A program made the position numbers and the translations under genes. From JBCAXA01 sp038749025 (GTDB lineage: Bacteria > Pseudomonadota > Gammaproteobacteria > Steroidobacterales > Woeseiaceae), in contig JBCDIL010000002.1 in NCBI GenBank assembly GCA_038749025.1, positions 124,001 to 188,000 on the forward strand: DNA of 64,000 bases, given 5' to 3'. The notes beneath the pieces were generated by a model that worked only from the letters and a program-made list of their open reading frames with translations, was not told the origin of the DNA and made no database searches. Below, piece after piece: positions 17,988 to 27,207 of the stretch (the stretch's first letter is position 1; each line of letters opens with the position of its first letter).

Positions 17988-20213
17988 GTGACCGTTAGCA
18001 GCGCAGCTGGGCCAGCTTGGCCCGACACGGATGTTCTCGCGCACTACGCTGAGCTTCTCGCTCAGGCAGTGCCGCGGTCCCGTGGTTTCGCGTTTCTAAA
18101 ACACACCGGAGAGCTCGCTTGGAACCCGGAATTACCCGAGTCGGAGGTCTCCGTTATCGGGCGGCGAATTACGGCCGGCCATTTCAAGCCAACCAGTCTC
18201 TGTGAGCACGACGGCGCCGACGGGTCCAAGAATATCTTGCTGCCATTGGTCAGTGCCGAGCAAACGGTCGGTTGGGTGATTGCCTCGTTCGACGATCCCG
18301 AGCACGTGCCCGGCAGTCTCGCGCTGATCGAAAAACTACTAGCGCCAACGCTCAATGTGTTGTCGAGCGCGTTGACGCTAAGTGTCCGCGCCGCGACCAA
18401 CGATGCGGACAGCGTCGCTAACGAGCGCCGCTTGCGGACCATCTACGCACTCGACGATGCGATCATTAACACACCGCATGGTCAGTCGGGTCTCGGCGGA
18501 CTTGTTGCGGCGATCGCCAAAGACTTGCGCATCGGCTACAGCGTACTGTTGATGCCCGATAAGCGTATTCGCTTTAGCGTAACCCACCCAAGCTGGGCCG
18601 GCGTCGATCGAAAGACACTGGACGGCGTTGCCGCCCGCCGCCTGCTGCCGGCCGTCAGTACCCGAACGTCATCGCTACTGCTCGATGTTACTCGTGCGCC
18701 CGCCGAGTTGCCGCAGCACCAGGACGGTTACCAGATTATTGCTAGTCCGATTCGCGAGGGCGGCAAGCGTGTTGTCGGCGTACTGGCCATGTTCGGCCAA
18801 GTCGACCGGCAGACGTTTCGCGCCCACGACATGGCCTTCGCCGACCATATCGCACGGCGGACCGAGCGGGTCGTTGAGCTGAACTACGACCCGATGACAG
18901 GTCTGATGAACCGCTCCGGCTTCGAGTCGCAGATCGAAGATGCGTACGCTGAGCTCGGTCACGATGTTACCGAGCACGCCTTGATCTTCTTCGATATCGA
19001 CAACATGGCGTTGTTCAACGATACCTTCGATCACCGGGCTGGCGACGAAGTGTTGGTACGCTTCGCGTCCGAACTGCAGCGCTCGCTACCGGACCGCGGT
19101 GTGGCATCGCGCCTCGCAGGCGACAACTTCGCGGTGCTATTGCCCAATACCGGTGTCGCGGAGGCGGTGACGTTCGCCGAACAAATCCGTTTGTCAGCCC
19201 ACAAAATGAGCTACCTCAAGCGGGACAAGTCGCACCAGATCACCGTCAGTGCCGGCGTTGCGCCATTGACCGTCTCGGACGAAGGCTGCGCCGGTGCAAT
19301 GATCTCGCCGAAAGTCGCTTGTACCGCCGCGAAAGACCACGGTCGCGATCGGGTCGAGGTCTATGATCAAGACAACCACAGCATAATCCGTCGCGTCGAC
19401 GATATGCAGATCGTCGGCCAGATCCACAACGCGCTGAATGAGGGCGCCTTCCAGCTCGTCGCGCAGCCAATCGTTCCGTTGGGGCCAACCGCCAACGCCC
19501 ATTTTCCGTATTACGAAATTTTGGTACGGATGGTCGATGGCCAAGGTCGCGAACTGTTACCGGGCGATTTCTTCTCGGCCGCCGAACGCTACCAATTGAT
19601 GCCGCAGCTCGATCGGTTCGTTATCGACCGCTCGTTATCGTTACTGGCCGAGCACCGCGATGCGCTGGCGGAAGGTGACGCGCGCTTCGCGATCAACTTA
19701 TCCGGTCAGTCGTTGCAAGATGACTCACTGCTCGACTACGTCGTCAGCAGCATAAATCGACTGCAAGTGCCGGCTCGTCACCTGTGTTTTGAAATCACAG
19801 AAACGGCCGCTGTTGCCAACCTGAACAGTGCCCGCCGGTTTATTCACTCATTGAAATCCCTCGGTGCTGTTTTTTCGTTAGATGACTTCGGTGCCGGTCT
19901 AAGTTCTTTCGCATATTTGAAGTCGCTAAACGTCGACAGCCTCAAGATCGACGGCGGCTTCGTCAAAGACTTAACGACCAATACCGTCAGTGAAGCGATG
20001 GTTGTCGCCATTACTCACGTTGCGAAGGTCATGAAGTTGTCGACAATCGCTGAATACGTGGACAACGAAGCGGCCCGTCGTCTTCTGAACGAAATCGGTG
20101 TCGACTACGCACAGGGTTTCTTGGTCGGCGAGCCGCTGTTGCTCGAAGACGTTCTGACGCGCGCATTTAGCGCGGCTAGCGACACGGCGTCTAGCGCCAT
20201 CATCCAAGTCTAG
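17988..20213 (+). CDS. GAF-GGDEF-EAL cyclic-di-GMP protein with degenerate GGDEF
   Basis: About 741 residues. A GAF-like sensor domain lies at about 145-300, a diguanylate cyclase fold at about 305-465 and an EAL phosphodiesterase domain at about 490-735. The GGDEF signature is replaced by A-G-D-N-F (in RLAGDNFAVLLPN), so cyclase activity is doubtful. The EAL catalytic set looks intact: EILVR, NLSGQ, EITE, DDFGAG, KIDGG, AEYVD and QGF. It probably hydrolyses c-di-GMP under control of the N-terminal modules. There is no membrane helix. The GTG at 17988 has GGGG at fair spacing; a GTG at 17973 is the alternative start. It stands alone. Confidence 0.9.
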   Translation: MTVSSAAGPAWPDTDVLAHYAELLAQAVPRSRGFAFLKHTGELAWNPELPESEVSVIGRRITAGHFKPTSLCEHDGADGSKNILLPLVSAEQTVGWVIASFDDPEHVPGSLALIEKLLAPTLNVLSSALTLSVRAATNDADSVANERRLRTIYALDDAIINTPHGQSGLGGLVAAIAKDLRIGYSVLLMPDKRIRFSVTHPSWAGVDRKTLDGVAARRLLPAVSTRTSSLLLDVTRAPAELPQHQDGYQIIASPIREGGKRVVGVLAMFGQVDRQTFRAHDMAFADHIARRTERVVELNYDPMTGLMNRSGFESQIEDAYAELGHDVTEHALIFFDIDNMALFNDTFDHRAGDEVLVRFASELQRSLPDRGVASRLAGDNFAVLLPNTGVAEAVTFAEQIRLSAHKMSYLKRDKSHQITVSAGVAPLTVSDEGCAGAMISPKVACTAAKDHGRDRVEVYDQDNHSIIRRVDDMQIVGQIHNALNEGAFQLVAQPIVPLGPTANAHFPYYEILVRMVDGQGRELLPGDFFSAAERYQLMPQLDRFVIDRSLSLLAEHRDALAEGDARFAINLSGQSLQDDSLLDYVVSSINRLQVPARHLCFEITETAAVANLNSARRFIHSLKSLGAVFSLDDFGAGLSSFAYLKSLNVDSLKIDGGFVKDLTTNTVSEAMVVAITHVAKVMKLSTIAEYVDNEAARRLLNEIGVDYAQGFLVGEPLLLEDVLTRAFSAASDTASSAIIQV

Positions 20214-20219
20214 ACCGAT

Positions 20220-20687
20220 TTAAAAGATACCGGCATCAAGCCCCGCTGCGAGCGTGGCGCCGAGTGTGTGCGCCTCATTGAGCGCGTCCTCATCAGGGTC
20301 GCCGACGACGCGTAGCGGCGGCTGAGCCGCCACCAGCGATAGCCCCGATACGATTCGCTCTACGCTACTGATGGCGCCACGGCCATCGTTGCCGGCGCTA
20401 ACGATGAGCCCGTAGGCTCGACCGGCCAATTGCGCCTCGCAGGGGTAGTAAACCCGGTCGAAAAAATACTTCAACGCACCGCTCATGTAGCCGAAATTCT
20501 CTGGCGTCGCAAAAATGTAGCCGCCTGCCGCCTGCACGGTATCGATCGACACCGTCAGCGGGTCGGCGACGATAACCTCGGTGGCTCCGCCGTCGTCGCT
20601 GCGGGCGCCGGTCACTGCGGCCTCGGCAAGCTGGGCCGTACGACCGGATTGGCTATGGGTCACGACGAGTAGGGTAGGGGCCGGCAT
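20220..20687 (-). CDS. Flavodoxin-like NAD(P)H-dependent FMN reductase/quinone reductase
   Basis: 155 residues. The N-terminal strand and phosphate loop read LLVVTHSQSGRTAQLA, followed by the flavin-contact blocks ATPENFGYMSGALKYFFDR and SAGNDGRGA, as in the NADPH-dependent FMN reductase and WrbA-like group. A role in two-electron reduction of quinones or flavin is inferred from the fold only. The ATG at 20687 starts the first beta strand directly; the frame extends to a TTG at 20723. It is convergent with the c-di-GMP gene. Confidence 0.75.
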   Translation of the reverse strand: MPAPTLLVVTHSQSGRTAQLAEAAVTGARSDDGGATEVIVADPLTVSIDTVQAAGGYIFATPENFGYMSGALKYFFDRVYYPCEAQLAGRAYGLIVSAGNDGRGAISSVERIVSGLSLVAAQPPLRVVGDPDEDALNEAHTLGATLAAGLDAGIF

Positions 20688-20794
20688 GACACCAGTATCG
20701 CCGCCGACGCACGTCGCACGCAAAAAACATCGCGACGCTGAGATAACGCGCGGACCAGCAGCACAGTATCGGCATGTTGCTGCAGGGACGTGCC

Positions 20795-20911
20795 ATGACC
20801 AACGATCACTCGAAACGAGACGAAGCGCTGTGGATGCAGGTCTTCGGTGTGCTGGGCTTCATCTACGGTGTTTTCCTGATCGGCGTCGTCGGCGTCTTGC
20901 TGTTCGGCTAA
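20795..20911 (+). CDS. 38-residue single-pass membrane peptide
   Basis: An ATG at 20795, preceded by AGGGA at 6-nt spacing, opens a 38-codon frame ending TAA at 20911. A charged N-terminus (TNDHSKRDEALW) is followed by one strongly hydrophobic helix rich in Gly/Val/Phe/Leu to the C-terminus. The strong ribosome-binding site and clean charge-then-helix layout argue for a real gene. An in-frame ATG 21 nt upstream lacks a good site. It lies between the divergent flavodoxin gene and glnE. Function unknown. Confidence 0.55.
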   Translation: MTNDHSKRDEALWMQVFGVLGFIYGVFLIGVVGVLLFG

Positions 20912-21061
20912 AGCCCACGAACGAAACATCGGCGGCGCCGGTGGCGCCCAGGATCCCCATCTACCACGCCTTCCTGGTTCGTTACCGGCACCGCCGGTCC
21001 TTAAGTGCCCGCACCGCTGCGCTACACTGGTGGCCCGAAACCCGGGCCGACCAGGACGCCG

Positions 21062-23848
21062 ATGAGCGACCAACCGTATGGCGATATCGAATCGCAGCGA
21101 GCAGCAGGTATCGCTCACCACCGAGAGCTGCTAACAGACTTACCGACCGCGCTCGATCGGGATAAGGCGGCCGAACTCGCCTGGCTCAGCGAGTACGTGA
21201 GCCGTTATCTGCTCGCTCCCCACGTCAATTCCCTGTTGGTGGCCGCCTTGAGCGAGGGCGCGACCAACGCTGATACGATTTATCGAGCGGCGGCGGCTGA
21301 TTCTCCCGACGATCCAATGCGCGCGCTGCGAAGCGCTCGCCACGCCTTACATATCGCTACGCTCTGGTCGGAATGGTTAGAACGAGAGCCACTCGAGCAG
21401 TCGTTTCAACGCTTATCGGCGGCGGCCGATGCGGCTATTCGGTTTGCGCTGGACCACGCGACAAGCGTGTTGATCGAGCGCCACGGCCAATTGTGCGATA
21501 CGGCCGGGCGGCGCATCGACCTCGCTGTACTCGCCATGGGCAAGCTCGGTGGCGAGGAATTAAATTTCTCGTCCGATATCGACCTGGTGCTGCTTTATCG
21601 GGCTGACGGAGTCAGCGATGGGCAACATTCGCTGAGTGCCAGTCAGTACTTTACCCGTCTCGCCCGTGAGTTGATCCGCCACCTTGATCAACACACTGCC
21701 GACGGTTTTGTCTACCGCGTCGATGTCCGGCTTCGACCGTTCGGCGCGAGCGGTCCGTTGGTGGTCAGTTTCAATAGCTTCGAACAATACCTTGAGACTC
21801 ACGGTAGGGATTGGGAGCGCTACGCCTACCTCAAAGCACGGCTTGTCAACGCCGATGCAGATCCCGACAACGAATTAGCCGGTTTACTGGACCGGTTTGT
21901 TTATCGGCGTTACCTCGACTTTGGCATGTTCGGCTCGCTCCGCGAGCTCAAGGAGAAAATCGCTGCCGGTGTAAAGCGCCGCGATTCTCTCGACGACCTA
22001 AAACTCGGGCCGGGCGGTATTCGCGAAATCGAGTTTATTGTGCAGTCCTTACAGCTTATTCGCGGTGGCCGCGAGCCCCAGCTAAAAAAGCGACGGCTGC
22101 TCGCCGCGCTCGATGCGTTGGTCGCGTTGCAGCATATCGAGGTCGTACCCGCCCGCGAACTTGCCGATGCCTATGCGTTGCTACGCCGTTTGGAAAACGC
22201 GGTGCAAGGTCGCAACGATGCCCAAACACATCGCCTGCCCGATAGCGACATCGCGCGGACCAAGATTGCTGCCGCGCTAGGGCTGGCTTCGGTTCCACAG
22301 TTGCTGGCGGATCTGTCCCAGCAACGTAACCTCGTCCAACGGCAATTTAACGCGTCCGAGCTAGCACCGAGTCAGCCGGAGCCAACAAAGGCGACCGCCT
22401 GGCCCACCGAAAAGGTGGCTTTAGCCGCGACGTTGCAAGCACTGGGCGTCGAGGCGGCCACCGATATCGCCGCCGGCGTTACCGAACTGCGTCAAACCGC
22501 CACGAGTAAACGTCTCGATGCGCTGGCCGAGACGCGGCTCAATGCATTGATCCCGTTGCTCCTCGATGAGCTGCCCGCGCAAGCAACGCCTTTGGTGGTA
22601 TGGCGTCGTCTGAGTCGCGTGCTTGAGGCGACGCTTCGCCGCAGTGCCTACCTTGCCTTGTTGTTGGAAAGCGAGCCGACGAGACAGAGCCTGGTGCATT
22701 GGGTCAGTCAGTCGCCGTATCTCGCCCGAGAACTGGCGGCAGCTCCTGTGTTACTCGACGAATTGGCTGGCCGCGGCTCGGAAAGCGCGGCAACGCGCGG
22801 CGATATGCGTGCGACACTCGCTGTCCAATTGACGCACCAAGCGAGCGACGACATCGATGCCAAGCTTCGCCACGTCGCTGAGTACCAGCGAATCGGCCGC
22901 TTTCGCGTTGCCTTGCTGGATGAAGGCGGTGCGCTGCCGGTTATGCGCGTGTCAGATGCATTGACGAGCCTAGCGGAAGCGTTAATCGATACGACCCACC
23001 AAATCGCTTGGCAAGAAAACCTCGCGCGCTACGGTACGCCGTCGTCGCCTGCGTTCGCCGTTATCGCCTACGGCAAGTTGGGTGGCTTCGAGCTTGGCTA
23101 CGGCTCCGACCTCGATTTGGTATTCATTCACGATGCGACCTCACCGGACGGTATGACCGACGGCCTGAAGCCAATCGCCAACGATCAGTTTTTCGCCCGT
23201 CATGTCCGAAAATTGATCCATTACCTAACGTACCAAACGACGCACGGTCCGATGTATGACGTAGATGTCCGACTAAGGCCTAGCGGCCGTTCGGGACTCC
23301 TCGTCACGAGTCTCGCCGCATTCGCGCGCTATCAGCGCGAGCAAGCCTGGACCTGGGAGCATCAAGCCTTACTGCGGGCGCGCGCGATCGTCGGTGACAC
23401 AGCGTTGTGTGCGCAATTCGAGGACGTGCGCCGTCAGGTACTGGTCGATGCCGTGCGGCGCGACTCGCTCTGCACGGATGTCGCTGCAATGCGCGAGCGC
23501 ATGCGAACCGAATTGGCCGCTGGCGGCCCCGATCAGTTCGATCTCAAGCAGGATGCCGGTGGGATCGCTGACATCGAGTTCATCGTTCAGTACTTGATCC
23601 TTCGTGATGCTGCTGCCGATCCCGCCGTACTGACGTTCACCGACAACATGCGCCAACTCGATATGATCGCGGAACGCGGCTGCCTCGATCCTAGTGCAGC
23701 GCGCGATTTGCAGTCGGTCTACTTGGCGTACCGACAAACCCAGCATCACCGGTCACTGAGCGGTGCCGATAGCGTGTTGGACGGCGGCCGGTTCGCCGAC
23801 GAGCGAGCGCTGGTGCGCGGGCTGTGGCACGAGGTCTTCAGCCCCTGA
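21062..23848 (+). CDS. glnE: Bifunctional glutamine synthetase adenylyltransferase/adenylyl-removing enzyme
   Basis: 928 residues with two nucleotidyltransferase domains: the N-terminal deadenylylase (GKLGGEELNFSSDIDLV, about 160-180) and the C-terminal adenylylase (YGKLGGFELGYGSDLDLVF, about 670-690), separated by helical regions, with further pairs such as DVRLRPFG and DVRLRPSG. It adenylylates and deadenylylates glutamine synthetase in response to PII and glutamine. The length is close to E. coli GlnE (946). The ATG at 21062 with AGGA 6 nt upstream is preferred over a GTG at 21005. Confidence 0.95.
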   Translation: MSDQPYGDIESQRAAGIAHHRELLTDLPTALDRDKAAELAWLSEYVSRYLLAPHVNSLLVAALSEGATNADTIYRAAAADSPDDPMRALRSARHALHIATLWSEWLEREPLEQSFQRLSAAADAAIRFALDHATSVLIERHGQLCDTAGRRIDLAVLAMGKLGGEELNFSSDIDLVLLYRADGVSDGQHSLSASQYFTRLARELIRHLDQHTADGFVYRVDVRLRPFGASGPLVVSFNSFEQYLETHGRDWERYAYLKARLVNADADPDNELAGLLDRFVYRRYLDFGMFGSLRELKEKIAAGVKRRDSLDDLKLGPGGIREIEFIVQSLQLIRGGREPQLKKRRLLAALDALVALQHIEVVPARELADAYALLRRLENAVQGRNDAQTHRLPDSDIARTKIAAALGLASVPQLLADLSQQRNLVQRQFNASELAPSQPEPTKATAWPTEKVALAATLQALGVEAATDIAAGVTELRQTATSKRLDALAETRLNALIPLLLDELPAQATPLVVWRRLSRVLEATLRRSAYLALLLESEPTRQSLVHWVSQSPYLARELAAAPVLLDELAGRGSESAATRGDMRATLAVQLTHQASDDIDAKLRHVAEYQRIGRFRVALLDEGGALPVMRVSDALTSLAEALIDTTHQIAWQENLARYGTPSSPAFAVIAYGKLGGFELGYGSDLDLVFIHDATSPDGMTDGLKPIANDQFFARHVRKLIHYLTYQTTHGPMYDVDVRLRPSGRSGLLVTSLAAFARYQREQAWTWEHQALLRARAIVGDTALCAQFEDVRRQVLVDAVRRDSLCTDVAAMRERMRTELAAGGPDQFDLKQDAGGIADIEFIVQYLILRDAAADPAVLTFTDNMRQLDMIAERGCLDPSAARDLQSVYLAYRQTQHHRSLSGADSVLDGGRFADERALVRGLWHEVFSP

Positions 23849-23917
23849 CTACCCTTGCAATCGTCAGTATACTGTTGCCGCTCGGACCGATGAGCGCACT
23901 GACAAGGAACTCGCCTG

Positions 23918-24136
23918 ATGAGGCCAAGAAACGGTACTGTGGATCAATTGCTCGACAGGGCAAATGCAGAACACCACTATTACGTGCGTCGCAGTGATCT
24001 GCCCCTGTCGTGCCCGATGCCGAATCAGTATTTGTGGAACGCGCATCCGAAAGTCTACTTGCCGATCGAGACAAGTGGCGGCGAAGCCAAGTGCCCGTAC
24101 TGCGGTGCACGTTATACCTTGATCAATGACGAATAA
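23918..24136 (+). CDS. Zinc-finger CHCC-type small protein
   Basis: 72 residues. The pattern C-x9-H ... C-x2-C is seen as SCPMPNQYLWNAHPKVYLPI followed by AKCPYCGARYTL, the zf-CHCC family. In mitochondria the homologous fold is a complex I accessory subunit; in bacteria the role is unclear. It is followed 6 nt later by the glycosyltransferase gene, and homologues are often seen near LPS genes in gammaproteobacteria, so it may belong to this operon. Confidence 0.85.
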   Translation: MRPRNGTVDQLLDRANAEHHYYVRRSDLPLSCPMPNQYLWNAHPKVYLPIETSGGEAKCPYCGARYTLINDE

Positions 24137-24142
24137 GCCCGA

Positions 24143-25177
24143 GTGGCTTCGAACAGCGGTTGTCTGACGCACATTAATCTTGCCGCTGGTCTACGCGGTG
24201 GCGAGCGTCAAACACTGCTGCTGATCGAACAACTCGCCGAACGGGGCTGGCGGCAACGCCTGGTTACGCGACCGAACGCGCCACTCGCGCGCGCATTGCC
24301 GGAGTCGCTTCAAGGGACGGTTGATGTCAGAACGGGCGCTAATGTCGTCGCTGCCGCACGCGCCTGTACGGCTAGCGCAATCGTCCATGCTCATGACGGA
24401 CGTGCCGTCTACGCAGCGGCATTGGCCGGTTGGTACTACCGCGCGCAGACCGTTCTTACGCGCCGAGTCATGAACCCATTGCGACGCGGCTGGGCACAAC
24501 GACTGGCGTATGGGCGGGCGCATGCCGTCGTCGCCATATCGACGGCGGTTGCCGAGGCAATAACAACGTCGTTGCCGTTCGTTAAGCCGGTGATAATCCC
24601 GAGTGCCTATCAACCCCCGCAACCGCCGACTGGCTACGCGGACACACTCCGCCAGCAATGGGGCGAACGGTTTGTCGTGGGCAACGTGGCCGCACTAGAG
24701 GACGACTCCAAGGGCCAGTCTTGCCTAGTGGCGTTGGCGCGTGCTGTTCCGGATGTGCACGTGGTTCTGGTCGGCTCTGGTCGGGACGAAGCGCCGCTTC
24801 GCGCCGCCGCCTCCGGGTTGACCAACGTCGAATTTGCGGGCCAAAGCGATGATGTTGACGCGTACTTGCGCGCTTTCGACCTGTTCGCGTTTCCGTCGCT
24901 GCGTGAAGGCTTCGGGTCGGTCTTGCTTGATGCGATGCGTCACGGCCTTGCGGTCGTTGCCAAAAAAACCGGTGGCATCGTCGATATTGTCGAGTCGGGA
25001 AAAACCGGTTATCTGGTGGCCGCCAACGATAACGACGGCTTTATCGCCGCCGTTCAAGACTTGCAGCATGACGCGGTACGACGGCGTGAATTTGGGGCGG
25101 CTGCGCAGCAACGTGTCGAGCGCTTTTCAGCCGCTATAATGGCTGATCGCTACGAGGCTCTGTACCGAGCGATGTAG
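24143..25177 (+). CDS. Family 4 glycosyltransferase, probably LPS core
   Basis: 344 residues of GT-B fold. The N-terminal domain starts LTHINLAAGLRGGERQTLLL; the C-terminal nucleotide-sugar domain has VGNVAALEDDSKGQ and the donor motif FPSLREGFGSVLLDAM, an E-x7-D variant of the usual E-x7-E. It probably adds a sugar to the LPS core at the cytoplasmic face. The start is a GTG at 24143, 6 nt after the zinc-finger gene. Placement before hldD and waaF supports an LPS role; the sugar and acceptor cannot be read from the sequence. Confidence 0.85.
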   Translation: MASNSGCLTHINLAAGLRGGERQTLLLIEQLAERGWRQRLVTRPNAPLARALPESLQGTVDVRTGANVVAAARACTASAIVHAHDGRAVYAAALAGWYYRAQTVLTRRVMNPLRRGWAQRLAYGRAHAVVAISTAVAEAITTSLPFVKPVIIPSAYQPPQPPTGYADTLRQQWGERFVVGNVAALEDDSKGQSCLVALARAVPDVHVVLVGSGRDEAPLRAAASGLTNVEFAGQSDDVDAYLRAFDLFAFPSLREGFGSVLLDAMRHGLAVVAKKTGGIVDIVESGKTGYLVAANDNDGFIAAVQDLQHDAVRRREFGAAAQQRVERFSAAIMADRYEALYRAM

Positions 25178-25251
25178 CGCGGTTAGTCAAACTGAGTGTT
25201 GGCGGACGGTCGGCCCGACGACGACACGGCCGTGTAGGAGTTGCAGTAACG

Positions 25252-26196
25252 ATGATCGTAGTCACCGGCGGCGCCGGCTTCATTGGTTCGAATTTAGTGC
25301 GTGCGCTTAATGCGAGCGGACATCGTGACGTTATCGTCGTTGACGATTTGAGTGACGGTCACAAATTCAGCAATTTGGTTGGGCTCGATATCGCCGACTA
25401 TCTCGACCGCGACGAATTCATTGCGCATGTTGAGGCAGGCTCTTTCGGTCGCTCATTGACAGCGTTGTTTCACCAAGGTGCTTGTTCGACCACGACCGAG
25501 TGGAACGGACGTTACATGATGGCGAACAACTACCGTTATTCGATGACGCTACTCGACGCTTGCATGAACCAAAAGGTACCGTTTATCTACGCCTCATCGG
25601 CAGCGGTTTATGGCAGCAACGAGACGTTTGTGGAAAATCCTGCCAATGAGCAACCGTTGAATGTCTACGGTTATTCCAAGCTGCTGTTTGACCAACAAGT
25701 TCGCAAACGGTTGGCTACCGGCCTACCGGCCCAAGTGGTCGGCTTACGTTACTTTAATGTCTACGGACCCAACGAACAGCATAAGGGATCGATGGCAAGT
25801 GTGGCGTGGCATTTTCGCCAACAACTGCAAGCGGACGGTTATTGCCGACTGTTCGCGGGGGCTGATGGCTACGCCGATGGTGAGCAGCGCCGCGACTTTG
25901 TATATGTCGATGACGTTGTCGCGTTGAATCTTTGGTTTATGAAGCACCCCGACGTGTCCGGCGTATTCAACGCAGGTACCGGGCGCAGTCAAACTTTCAA
26001 TGAGATGGCCGACGCGGTCGTAGAGCAACTCGGTGGGCGCAAAGAGTACATTCCGTTTCCGGATCATCTGCGCGGTCACTACCAGAGTTTTACCGAAGCC
26101 GACCTATCGGCGTTACGCCAGGTCGGTTGCGAGCATGAGTTTAGCGACGTACAGGCCGGTGTTGCCGCGTACTTTGCGCGTTTAGCGGCAGTCTAG
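25252..26196 (+). CDS. hldD: ADP-L-glycero-D-manno-heptose 6-epimerase
   Basis: 314 residues, an extended short-chain dehydrogenase. The NADP site is VTGGAGFIGSNLV, the catalytic area is SSAAVYG plus NVYGYSKLLFD (Tyr-x3-Lys), and FHQGACSTTTEWNG is characteristic of HldD. It converts ADP-D-glycero- to ADP-L-glycero-manno-heptose, the donor for WaaC and WaaF. AGGAG lies about 11 nt before the ATG. The stop codon abuts the GTG of waaF with no gap. Confidence 0.95.
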   Translation: MIVVTGGAGFIGSNLVRALNASGHRDVIVVDDLSDGHKFSNLVGLDIADYLDRDEFIAHVEAGSFGRSLTALFHQGACSTTTEWNGRYMMANNYRYSMTLLDACMNQKVPFIYASSAAVYGSNETFVENPANEQPLNVYGYSKLLFDQQVRKRLATGLPAQVVGLRYFNVYGPNEQHKGSMASVAWHFRQQLQADGYCRLFAGADGYADGEQRRDFVYVDDVVALNLWFMKHPDVSGVFNAGTGRSQTFNEMADAVVEQLGGRKEYIPFPDHLRGHYQSFTEADLSALRQVGCEHEFSDVQAGVAAYFARLAAV

Positions 26197-27207
26197 GTGA
26201 GCCGTAGCGTGCTTGTCGTCGGCCCATCCTGGGTCGGTGACATGGTCATGGCAGATGCGTTGTTTCAGGAGCTTCGCCGCGCTGATGCGACCGTCGATGT
26301 CGTTGCACCCGGCTGGTCCTTACCGATACTCGAAAGAATGCCGACGGTACGCCAAGGCTTCGAACTCAAAGCCGCGCATGGCGAGTTTGCTTTGGCTGCG
26401 CGCCGCTCACTGGGCCACCAGCTGGTGGCCAATCATTACGACCAAGCGATCGTTCTGCCGCGATCCTGGAAGGCGGCGTTGGTACCGTGGTTTGCCCGTG
26501 TCCCTGTGCGCACCGGCTTTACCGGTGAAATGCGCTTCGGACTGATTAACGATCGCCGACCCTTCGATACACACCAACTAGACCAAACCGTCAAACGCTT
26601 CGTGGCTTTAGGATTGGCCGAAGGCGAGCCATTGCCGAGGGATCTAGCGCAGCCGCAACTCGTACCGCGCGCTGATGCGTTGCCCGCGGTTCTGCGCCGC
26701 TTGAATCTCACGGGCGCCGGACCGACCGTCGCGCTGTTACCGGGAGCTGAATACGGCCCGGCAAAGTGTTGGCCGCTCGATCACTACCGCGCGCTTGCCG
26801 AGGCGCTGCACGCAGACGGCACCGAGGTCTGGGTACTCGGTTCGGCAAAGGATCGAGCGGCGGGTGAGCAAATCTCAGCCGGTGGTGCCGCCCGCAACCT
26901 GGCCGGCGACACCTCACTTGCTGAAGCGACGGACTTGTTGGGCGCTTGTGCGGCGGCTGTCAGCAATGATTCCGGCCTTATGCACGTCGCCGCCGCTGTC
27001 GGTTGTTTTGTCGTTGCCATTTACGGATCGAGCAGTCCGTCATTCACGCCGCCGCTAACCAATCGAGCAAACGTCTTGTACCGCGATCTCGACTGCAGTC
27101 CCTGTTTTGCGCGCGAGTGTCCGCTTGGCCATCTCGATTGCTTGACCGGCATAACACCTACCGAGGTATTCGGTCGCCTTCAAGCAACGTTGCGACTCAG
27201 CAGTTGA
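26197..27207 (+). CDS. waaF: ADP-heptose:LPS heptosyltransferase II
   Basis: 336 residues of family GT9. The N-terminus (VLVVGPSWVGDMVMADALFQ) and the C-terminal cysteine block (CSPCFARECPLGHLDC) are diagnostic for WaaF/RfaF; the donor site reads SNDSGLMHVAAAVG. It adds the second heptose to the inner core. It starts with a GTG directly after the hldD stop, so the two are translationally coupled. It overlaps the convergent GT9 gene by 28 nt. Confidence 0.95.
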   Translation: MSRSVLVVGPSWVGDMVMADALFQELRRADATVDVVAPGWSLPILERMPTVRQGFELKAAHGEFALAARRSLGHQLVANHYDQAIVLPRSWKAALVPWFARVPVRTGFTGEMRFGLINDRRPFDTHQLDQTVKRFVALGLAEGEPLPRDLAQPQLVPRADALPAVLRRLNLTGAGPTVALLPGAEYGPAKCWPLDHYRALAEALHADGTEVWVLGSAKDRAAGEQISAGGAARNLAGDTSLAEATDLLGACAAAVSNDSGLMHVAAAVGCFVVAIYGSSSPSFTPPLTNRANVLYRDLDCSPCFARECPLGHLDCLTGITPTEVFGRLQATLRLSS

